Positions 1 through 4,702 of a DNA stretch of 5,724 nucleotides are shown here, in pieces (the stretch's first letter is position 1; the number at the start of each line of letters is the position of its first letter). The notes under the pieces are model-generated. The model searched no databases. It was not told the DNA's origin and saw only the letters and a list, made by a program, of their open reading frames with translations. The stretch comes from Clostridia bacterium (lineage in GTDB: Bacteria; Bacillota_A; Clostridia; UMGS1883; HGM11501). The stretch is taken from NCBI GenBank assembly GCA_017536285.1, contig JAFXHP010000036.1:1-5724 (forward strand), read 5' to 3'. The translations under genes were made by a program, and so were the position numbers.

Positions 1-265
1 AAAATTATCGTTCTTCTTTTCCTTTTTATTTTATGTGCTTAGCGAAAAAATCCTTGTTCGGATTTTTCTTTTACTCTCCCTCCCCTTGAATGGTACGGGA
101 GAGTTCAGTAATTTTTTTCTTCGTTGAAAAAAATTATCGTTCTTCTTTTCCTTTTTATTTTATGTGCTTAGCGAAAAAATCCTTGTTCGGATTTTTCTTT
201 TACTCTCCCTCCCCTTGAATGGTACGGGAGAGTTCAGTAATTTTTTTCTTCGTTGAAAAAAATTA
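1..265. repeat. Two identical tandem copies of a 129-bp noncoding unit
   Basis: Positions 1-136 are identical to positions 130-265, so a 129-bp unit is present just over twice. Identity stops at 266, where the first copy has T (137) and the second has C. The right boundary coincides with the TAA stop of the minus-strand ROK gene (263-265), so the shared tail TAATTTTTTT (minus strand) joins the gene end to the next unit. Each unit is AT-rich with homopolymer runs and contains an A/T-tract hairpin at the junction, a GC-rich hairpin and a terminator-like hairpin. No credible ORF or ribosome binding site lies in it. The array touches the window start, so the true copy number is unknown. It could be a real tandem duplication downstream of the gene or an assembly artefact at a contig end. 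Confidence 0.95.
174..196 (-). terminator. Candidate terminator of the ROK gene (also at 45-67)
   Basis: Read on the minus strand, AAAAATCC (196-189) pairs with GGATTTTT (182-175) around a 6-nt loop, followed by one more T to give a run of six. It lies about 67 bases downstream of the ROK stop. The stem is short and has only three G/C pairs, so it would be a weak terminator. It is nearly symmetrical and could act on both strands. The same structure is repeated at 45-67 in the other tandem unit. Just upstream on the minus strand is a second hairpin, ACTCTCCC with GGGAGAGT (202-209 with 226-233; copy at 73-80 with 97-104), which may contribute. Confidence 0.4.
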
Positions 266-267
266 CT
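236..267. repeat. Perfect 13-bp inverted repeat over the ROK stop codon
   Basis: Arms AGTAATTTTTTTC (236-248) and GAAAAAAATTACT (255-267) are perfectly complementary around a 6-nt loop, TTCGTT. The right arm contains the TAA stop of the minus-strand ROK gene. The equivalent structure at the junction of the two tandem units (109-119 with 126-136) has only 11 bp, because flanking bases differ. The stem is nearly all A/T, with no GC core and no following U run, so it is not a canonical terminator. Confidence 0.7.
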
Positions 268-1273
268 TTATATATTTAAGATAATCTTCAATCGCAAAGA
301 TTGCCGCACCGAAAGCTGCTCTCTTTACGTCGTATCTCCTGATGTCTAAAGTTCTTGAAGCATGCTTTTCCAAAAGAGTCTTTAAGTTCGTCAGTTCTTC
401 TTCCTCATTGAAAGCCGTTCCGCAAACCAAAAGCTTTTTTACATTGAAAAGTATAATTGAGTTTGCAATTACAAAGGCAAGTGCCTCGTTCTTTTCATCA
501 TCAGATTTATCAGACTTAAAATATACCCTATGAAGCTCCTCTTCTCCCTTTTCGGTAAGAACCTTGCATCTTCCTATTTCGTGCATACCGGACCCGATAA
601 TCAGGCTTCCGTTTTTTATGACAGCCATACCAAGGCCTTTATCGACACGAACCAAAACAGCATCTTCCTTATTTTCCCTTGTGGCTGCAGAAAGTATACA
701 GTCAGGATCGTGTGCTATGTATGAAGGAACGCCATAGCGTTCTTTAAGTATATCAGAAAGCGGAATGTTTTTCCATCCCTTAACCGATGTTCCAAGGGAA
801 ATTCCGTTTTCTGTATCCACCTCGCCCTGCATGGCAACACCAAGAGCCAGAACAGTATTTTTCTTATATTTTTCTGTTACCGAATCAAGAAGTTCGTATA
901 TGGATGCAAGAAAACTATCCTTATCCTTTGTATCCGGAATTTTAGCCTCTTCATATATAATTTCATTTTTAAGATTTATAACAACAGCATAAAGACCCGA
1001 CATATTCACATCGATTCCAATAATATAGTTATCAGATGCATTTATCTCAATACATCCCGGCCTTCTTCCTGAAGATATATTATCCTGACTTTTTTCCTCA
1101 ACAACATAGGAAAGTTCCAGCAAGCGGGAAACAATCTGACTTACTCCGCCCCAGGAAAGGCCCATAATATTCTGTATCTCTTTACGGGTTACCGACTTTT
1201 CTTTTCTTATAAGGGAAAGGACTTCAAGTATGTTTGCAATCCTCATATCCTTCTGGCTTATAAATTTTTTCAA
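263..1273 (-). CDS. ROK-family transcriptional regulator (atypical, no cysteine cluster)
   Basis: A 336-residue protein with an N-terminal winged helix-turn-helix (about residues 12-60, recognition helix about 40-55) followed by GRRPG (69-73), which links the DNA-binding part to the ROK sugar-kinase-like domain in this family. ROK features seen: GIDVN at 86-90, GVAMQGEVDTENG at 145-157, HD at 188-189 where kinases have ND, and GSGMHEIGR at 227-235. Family members normally continue after this last motif with a GH and a CxCGxxGC zinc cluster; here the H is R235 and only one Cys (236) is present. The protein is also shorter than the usual 370-400 residues. The start is a TTG at 1273, preceded by AGGAG with an 8-nt gap; the next ATG (1246) has a poorly spaced site. 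It faces a UlaG-like hydrolase gene across a shared promoter region, which suggests autoregulation and control of that gene, probably in response to a sugar or sugar phosphate. The ligand is unknown. Confidence 0.9.
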   Translation of the reverse strand: MKKFISQKDMRIANILEVLSLIRKEKSVTRKEIQNIMGLSWGGVSQIVSRLLELSYVVEEKSQDNISSGRRPGCIEINASDNYIIGIDVNMSGLYAVVINLKNEIIYEEAKIPDTKDKDSFLASIYELLDSVTEKYKKNTVLALGVAMQGEVDTENGISLGTSVKGWKNIPLSDILKERYGVPSYIAHDPDCILSAATRENKEDAVLVRVDKGLGMAVIKNGSLIIGSGMHEIGRCKVLTEKGEEELHRVYFKSDKSDDEKNEALAFVIANSIILFNVKKLLVCGTAFNEEEELTNLKTLLEKHASRTLDIRRYDVKRAAFGAAIFAIEDYLKYIK

Positions 1274-1292
1274 AAAGAATTCTCCTTTTCTA

Positions 1293-1321
1293 TTGACATT
1301 ACATCAACTTGTTGATATAAT
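1293..1321 (+). promoter_or_regulatory. Consensus sigma-70-type promoter of the UlaG-like gene
   Basis: TTGACA (1293-1298) and TATAAT (1316-1321) are separated by 17 bases, with every position matching consensus. The expected start is near 1328, giving a leader of about 63 bases before the ATG at 1391. The leader contains a small dyad, TGACA-CAAT-TGTCA (1337-1350). Spacer and -10 box are covered by a palindrome, so a bound repressor would block this promoter directly. Confidence 0.88.
1298..1321. promoter_or_regulatory. Operator-like palindrome, probable ROK regulator site
   Basis: Left arm ATTACATCAAC (1298-1308) and right arm GTTGATATAAT (1311-1321) are complementary with one mismatched pair (1302/1317) around a 2-base centre, TT. 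The core ATCAAC-TT-GTTGAT is perfect. The site fills the spacer and the -10 box of the plus-strand promoter and sits at about the first 20 transcribed bases of the minus-strand promoter. One repressor bound here could therefore shut both. Assigning it to the adjacent ROK protein is inference from position and symmetry. Confidence 0.6.
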
Positions 1322-1322
1322 T

Positions 1323-1351
1323 ATTATATCGCAGAGTGACACAATTGTCAA
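1323..1351 (-). promoter_or_regulatory. Consensus sigma-70-type promoter of the ROK gene
   Basis: On the minus strand, TTGACA (1351-1346) and TATAAT (1328-1323) are separated by exactly 17 bases; both boxes match the consensus at all six positions. The expected transcript start is near 1316, giving a leader of about 43 bases that includes the operator-like palindrome at 1298-1321. The -10 box lies one base from the -10 box of the opposing promoter. Confidence 0.85.
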
Positions 1352-1390
1352 TAGCGATTTTACAAAATATAGAAAAGAAGGAGTTTTTTT

Positions 1391-2221
1391 ATGAATCTTA
1401 AAGAAAAAATCTTAAATACCCGCCTCACCGAAGGCCAGATTGCATGTTTTTATTTAGGCCAGGTTGGTTTCATTGTAAAATACAACGAAAAGTACACACT
1501 TATAGACGGTTATCTTTCTGACTATGTAGATAAAAACTGCTGTAGCGAACTGGTTAAATGGGTAAGAAAATACCCAGCTCCCATAAAAGGTGATGAGCTT
1601 GACTTTATTGACTATGTATTTTGCACCCACGCTCATAAGGACCACGCTGATCCCTATACCCTCTCTGCCATCGCATCGGTTAATAAGAAGGCTGAGTTTT
1701 TTGCATCCGTTACCTTCTCGGACGAGTTTACCGCTTACGGTATAGCAAAGAAAAAAATCCATGGTGTCGTTGCTGACACGGCATATGAACTTGCAGGAGG
1801 CATTTCATTCACTCCTGTTCCTGCTGCCCATGAACAGCTTAACACGGACGATAATGGCAACTTCCACGAGCTTGGCTTTGTAATTTCTTTTGGCGATACA
1901 AAAGTGTTCCACTCAGGTGACTGCTGCATGTACGACGGTCTTATTGAGCGTATCAAGGGTGCTGACATTTTAATGATTCCTATAAACGGCAAGGACTATT
2001 TCAGAACCGTTGTAAAGGACATCATCGGTTGCTTCGATTCGGTTGAAGCAATCACACTTGCAAAAGAAGCAGGCGCTTCCCTTTTAATTCCCACCCACTT
2101 TGATTTATATGCTGTCAACGAGGTTAACCCTGCATATTTTGTAGACTGTGTATATAAATTAAATCCGGCACAGAGCTTCAAGCTTTTTACACCCGGTGAA
2201 AGATACATATACGAAAAATAA
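1391..2221 (+). CDS. UlaG-like metallo-beta-lactamase-fold hydrolase (probable sugar-phosphate lactonase)
   Basis: A 276-residue soluble protein with a full metallo-beta-lactamase metal site: H80, H82, D84 and H85 in THAHKDHAD, then H147 (AAHEQ), D177 (HSGD) and H236 (PTHFD). Overall order and motif context resemble UlaG, the Mn-dependent L-ascorbate-6-phosphate lactonase, though E. coli UlaG is longer (about 354 residues). No signal peptide is visible, so it should be cytoplasmic. AAGGAG (1378-1383) lies 7 bases before the ATG. It is monocistronic: a consensus promoter precedes it and a strong terminator starts five bases after the stop. No ascorbate PTS or other ula gene is in view, so the substrate is uncertain: ascorbate 6-phosphate or another phosphorylated lactone or ester, or something unrelated. 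The divergent ROK regulator fits a sugar-derived substrate. Confidence 0.85.
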   Translation: MNLKEKILNTRLTEGQIACFYLGQVGFIVKYNEKYTLIDGYLSDYVDKNCCSELVKWVRKYPAPIKGDELDFIDYVFCTHAHKDHADPYTLSAIASVNKKAEFFASVTFSDEFTAYGIAKKKIHGVVADTAYELAGGISFTPVPAAHEQLNTDDNGNFHELGFVISFGDTKVFHSGDCCMYDGLIERIKGADILMIPINGKDYFRTVVKDIIGCFDSVEAITLAKEAGASLLIPTHFDLYAVNEVNPAYFVDCVYKLNPAQSFKLFTPGERYIYEK

Positions 2222-2225
2222 CAAG

Positions 2226-2254
2226 ATCCTCCCTGATAACTCAGGGAGGATTTT
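2226..2254 (+). terminator. Rho-independent terminator of the UlaG-like gene
   Basis: ATCCTCCCTGA (2226-2236) pairs perfectly over 11 bp with TCAGGGAGGAT (2241-2251) around the tetraloop TAAC, followed by TTT, C and an AT-rich stretch. It begins five bases after the stop codon. This is a strong GC-rich stem that should separate this gene from the ZIP gene downstream. Confidence 0.92.
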
Positions 2255-2257
2255 CAT

Positions 2258-2286
2258 TTAACAAAAAAGCCTTCCGGCCATATACT
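2258..2286 (+). promoter_or_regulatory. Promoter of the ZIP transporter gene
   Basis: TTAACA (2258-2263) and TATACT (2281-2286) are separated by 17 bases; each matches the sigma-70-type consensus at five of six positions. Transcription would start near 2293, leaving a leader of only about 16 bases before the ATG at 2309. It begins immediately after the preceding terminator. An inverted repeat, AAAAGCCTTCCG (2265-2276) with CGGAGGCTTTT (2298-2308), flanks the -10 box and could be an operator. Confidence 0.7.
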
Positions 2287-2308
2287 GATAATGGAAACGG
2301 AGGCTTTT

Positions 2309-3061
2309 ATGACTATTGTATTATTAACCGCATTGGGCGTAGGCGGAGCCACCATTTTAGGTGCCCTTCTCGGTTTCATCTTCAAAAGAATAACAAGCAA
2401 AACAAATGACTTATTTTTATCCTTTGCCGCAGGAGTTATGCTTGCCGCATCTGTATTCGGCCTTATTATCCCATCTGTAGGAGAGGGAACATACTTTTCG
2501 TTATTTATTTCTGTCTCCGGAATTTTTTCAGGAGCACTTTTAATAAACATTCTTGACAAATTAACGCCGCATCTTCACAAGCTTACCGGAATTGACAATC
2601 CCTCATCCTTCGATGCAGGAAGATATGACAAGGTAATATTGTTTGTTCTTGCTATAGCCATACATAATATTCCGGAAGGCATTGCCGCAGGAGTTTCCTT
2701 TGGAACCGGAAACACAAAAGAGGCTTTAACCGTCGCCTTTGGCATTGCACTCCAGAACCTTCCGGAAGGTATGGTAATAATCGCTCCCATGCTTTCTCTC
2801 GGCATGAGCAAGAAAAGGACTCTTATTTCAGCTTTTGCAACAGGTGCTGTGGAAATATTTGGAACATTGCTTGGCTATTTTGCAATAAGCATATCAGGAG
2901 CAATTCTTCCCTTCGCTCTTGCATTCGCAGGCGGAACCATGCTTTATGTAATATGCAATGAAATGATTCCCCAAACCCATTCCCATGAAAGCAAAAATTC
3001 TGTAAGCTATGCATTTTTGGCAGGCTTTTCTTTAATGGTTTGTATGAATTATTTAATATAA
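2309..3061 (+). CDS. ZIP-family divalent metal transporter (GufA/ZupT-like)
   Basis: A 250-residue, very hydrophobic membrane protein with about eight predicted membrane segments (roughly 2-25, 33-54, 61-83, 108-131, 138-161, 171-192, 199-218, 231-250). The ZIP binuclear metal site is visible: HNIPEG at 119-124 in the fourth segment and QNLPEG at 149-154 in the fifth, plus E182 in the next segment. The family carries Zn2+, Fe2+, Mn2+ or similar ions into the cytoplasm; the metal cannot be told from sequence. The loop ending near residue 107 is short and not histidine-rich, but HSH (224-226) lies in the last loop. I choose the ATG at 2309 because GGAGG (2299-2303) sits five bases before it. 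An in-frame ATG at 2291 would precede the likely transcript start and has no ribosome binding site. The gene is monocistronic and convergent with the protease gene. Confidence 0.92.
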   Translation: MTIVLLTALGVGGATILGALLGFIFKRITSKTNDLFLSFAAGVMLAASVFGLIIPSVGEGTYFSLFISVSGIFSGALLINILDKLTPHLHKLTGIDNPSSFDAGRYDKVILFVLAIAIHNIPEGIAAGVSFGTGNTKEALTVAFGIALQNLPEGMVIIAPMLSLGMSKKRTLISAFATGAVEIFGTLLGYFAISISGAILPFALAFAGGTMLYVICNEMIPQTHSHESKNSVSYAFLAGFSLMVCMNYLI

Positions 3062-3098
3062 AAAGCGATTAAGGACTACTTAGTCCTTAATCGCTTTT
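3061..3098. terminator. Bidirectional terminator shared by ZIP and CPBP genes
   Basis: Arms AAAAGCGATTAAGGACTA (3061-3078) and TAGTCCTTAATCGCTTTT (3081-3098) are perfectly complementary over 18 bp with a 2-base centre. A T run follows on the plus strand (TTTTTT to 3100) and TTTTT on the minus strand. It lies between two convergent genes. It starts in the last base of the ZIP stop codon and includes the stop codon and final codons (Ser-Asp) of the minus-strand protease gene (3087-3095). Confidence 0.93.
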
Positions 3099-3884
3099 TT
3101 GCCTTTTTAATGCTATAACCGCAAAAGTAACAGAAATTAAGATAACCCCTGTAAAAATCAATCCGCCTTCAATTCCGAAAGCACCACCTGACAAAATTTT
3201 CTTTCCAGAAACCATTTCAGATTGCATTATCGTATCGCCTATCACTACTCCGCTTACATTTACCCCGAAAACATTTCCCATAACAAAATTCCACGCCGTA
3301 TGCACACCGGATACTAAAAATATACTGTCTGACTTCAAGAACAAAAGTGACAAAAATATTCCATAAAGGAAAATATTAAAAAGTGCCATAAAATCCACAC
3401 CCGGATTAGTGATATGAGCCAGAGAGAAGAATGCCGCACTTAATAATATTCCTGTTATATCGTTTGATTTTCTTGCCAGGGAAATCTGCAAAAGTCCTCT
3501 GAAAAGCACTTCTTCCGCCATAGCCTGAAAAGCAAAAAACAAAAATGCAAAGATAATTGACAAAGAAGCTTTTTCAGAAAACCCTTGGAAAACAATACTG
3601 CCGGTTATGAGATTTAACAGATAAACAACTAAAAACAAAGCACTTCCCTGAAGAAGTCCGGAAGCGTAGTTTTTAATTGCTCCCTTTTTCACAAACCCCA
3701 TACTTTTTATGCTTCGCTTTTCAATGCATTTTACGTATAAAAACCCAAGTAGATAAATAATTAAAAATTTCAATATATGAACGCCATAAAAGTTATTTAT
3801 CCCAAGACTAATTACCGAAGATGCAGCAATATCCGATATTACACATATTAAAAATACCGCAAGCAAGGTTATAATAACGGCCAT
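3087..3884 (-). CDS. CPBP-family intramembrane metalloprotease (CAAX/Abi type)
   Basis: A 265-residue polytopic membrane protein (about six to eight segments) carrying the full CPBP/Abi signature: EEVLFRG with E124, E125 and R129, then H157 in FSLAHITN, then H195 and N199 in HTAWNF. These are the glutamate and histidine residues of the presumed zinc-dependent active site in Rce1-like enzymes. Bacterial members cleave or process membrane proteins or peptides and some act in bacteriocin self-immunity; the target here is unknown and no bacteriocin gene is in view. The gene overlaps the upstream phosphatase as TGATG (one shared base), so translation is probably coupled. AGAGG lies nine bases before this ATG; a TTG one codon earlier (3887) is an alternative start. 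The stop codon is inside the shared terminator palindrome. Confidence 0.9.
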   Translation of the reverse strand: MAVIITLLAVFLICVISDIAASSVISLGINNFYGVHILKFLIIYLLGFLYVKCIEKRSIKSMGFVKKGAIKNYASGLLQGSALFLVVYLLNLITGSIVFQGFSEKASLSIIFAFLFFAFQAMAEEVLFRGLLQISLARKSNDITGILLSAAFFSLAHITNPGVDFMALFNIFLYGIFLSLLFLKSDSIFLVSGVHTAWNFVMGNVFGVNVSGVVIGDTIMQSEMVSGKKILSGGAFGIEGGLIFTGVILISVTFAVIALKRQKSD

Positions 3885-4603
3885 CAAATGTATCCTCTGC
3901 TGTTGTATTTTGTCGGGAGGTGTTCACCGTAAAGATGGGAGATATCCGAATGCGTCAATGTAACGGGAATAATGGGTGCCTTATTGTTACTAAATTCAAT
4001 CACCGTAACACCGGTTGTTGTAATGTCAAAATGAGTGGAATAATAAGGATAAGGAATATCAAGCACACAGCTTAAAAACGCCAGCCCGAAGCCCTGATGG
4101 GCAAAAAGAGCTATTTTTTTATCGTTTGGTGCTATTGCTTCATAGCAATTATTGGCTAAATCGTGACGGTAGCCCAGGCTTTCCAAAAAGGCGTCCGTCT
4201 CTCTCTGTATGCGGCAGATTCCCTCGCCGTAGCGGTCGTTTTTGAAGAAGGGGTGGCGATACCATTCTCTGCCGAGAAGCCTTACTTCTTCCGACATAAA
4301 AACCTTTCTTGTCTCCTCGTCCCAGAAGCACCAAGTAGAGCGTGTTCCGTCTTCACGAGTTGCAAAAAGCTCCGTTGCGGCATACTTTTCGTTGGTCCAA
4401 TCAAGCTCTTTCATGGGAAGTTTTAATATTTCAGCTGCAGGCGTTGCCGTAAGCTTTGCACGGTTTGAAGTGGAAACATAAATTTCATCAAGACCGTGTA
4501 GTGCCAGTCTTCTTCCCACCGCCTCCGCCTGACGCTGTCCGAGAGGCGTCAAAGAATCGGGATTATATATAGGATCTCCATGTCTTATGTAATATAAAAA
4601 CAT
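3884..4603 (-). CDS. Histidine phosphatase superfamily protein (phosphoglycerate-mutase-like)
   Basis: A 239-residue soluble protein of the branch-1 histidine phosphatase family. RHG at residues 7-9 carries the catalytic His8 that becomes phosphorylated; R48 in the STSNRAKLTA stretch and H169 in FAHQGFG complete the phosphate pocket. The segment LTPLGQRQAEAVGRRL (18-33) is typical. It is somewhat longer than the usual 190-215-residue members, with extra sequence around residues 85-125 rich in aromatic and charged residues. The substrate is not predictable: the family includes sugar-phosphate, nucleotide and cobalamin-precursor phosphatases and mutases. GGAG lies seven bases before the ATG. 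It is the first gene of an operon with the CPBP protease, under its own consensus promoter. Confidence 0.9.
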   Translation of the reverse strand: MFLYYIRHGDPIYNPDSLTPLGQRQAEAVGRRLALHGLDEIYVSTSNRAKLTATPAAEILKLPMKELDWTNEKYAATELFATREDGTRSTWCFWDEETRKVFMSEEVRLLGREWYRHPFFKNDRYGEGICRIQRETDAFLESLGYRHDLANNCYEAIAPNDKKIALFAHQGFGLAFLSCVLDIPYPYYSTHFDITTTGVTVIEFSNNKAPIIPVTLTHSDISHLYGEHLPTKYNSRGYI

Positions 4604-4631
4604 TTTAGTTCTCCTTTTTCTTTTTTATGTT

Positions 4632-4661
4632 ATTATATCACTTAAAAATCACCCTTGTCAA
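4632..4661 (-). promoter_or_regulatory. Promoter of the phosphatase-protease operon
   Basis: On the minus strand, TTGACA (4661-4656) and TATAAT (4637-4632) are separated by 18 bases, both perfect consensus boxes. The start is expected near 4625, giving a leader of about 22 bases with the ribosome binding site. The -35 box lies only ten bases past the end of the transketolase terminator. Confidence 0.85.
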
Positions 4662-4670
4662 TAGATGCAC

Positions 4671-4700
4671 AAAAGCCGAAGACGAAAGTCTTCGGCTTTT
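4671..4700 (-). terminator. Rho-independent terminator of the transketolase operon
   Basis: AAAAGCCGAAGAC (4671-4683) pairs perfectly with GTCTTCGGCTTTT (4688-4700) around a 4-nt loop: a 13-bp stem with a GC core and A/T ends. On the minus strand it starts two bases after the transketolase stop and ends in TTTT. It lies directly upstream of the next operon's promoter. Confidence 0.9.
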
Positions 4701-4702
4701 AA

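Noticed and set aside
1..265. CRISPR array, insertion sequence end or miniature transposon
   Set aside because: The units are directly adjacent with no variable spacers, have no terminal inverted repeats at unit ends with target duplications, and no transposase or cas gene is in view.
1329..1390. Riboswitch or attenuator in the leader of the UlaG-like gene
   Set aside because: The leader of about 63 bases holds only a small TGACA/TGTCA dyad and no terminator or recognisable aptamer.
2291..2308. A six-codon longer N-terminus for the ZIP transporter starting at ATG 2291
   Set aside because: The predicted transcript starts near 2293 and no ribosome binding site precedes 2291, whereas GGAGG is well placed for the ATG at 2309.
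3087..3884. CPBP protease as bacteriocin immunity protein
   Set aside because: Some family members have this role, but no leader-peptide gene, modification enzyme or exporter lies in the window, so it stays a general protease call.
4163..4481. Two overlapping plus-strand open frames opposite the phosphatase gene
   Set aside because: Both are shadows of the conserved histidine phosphatase frame, with no start signals.
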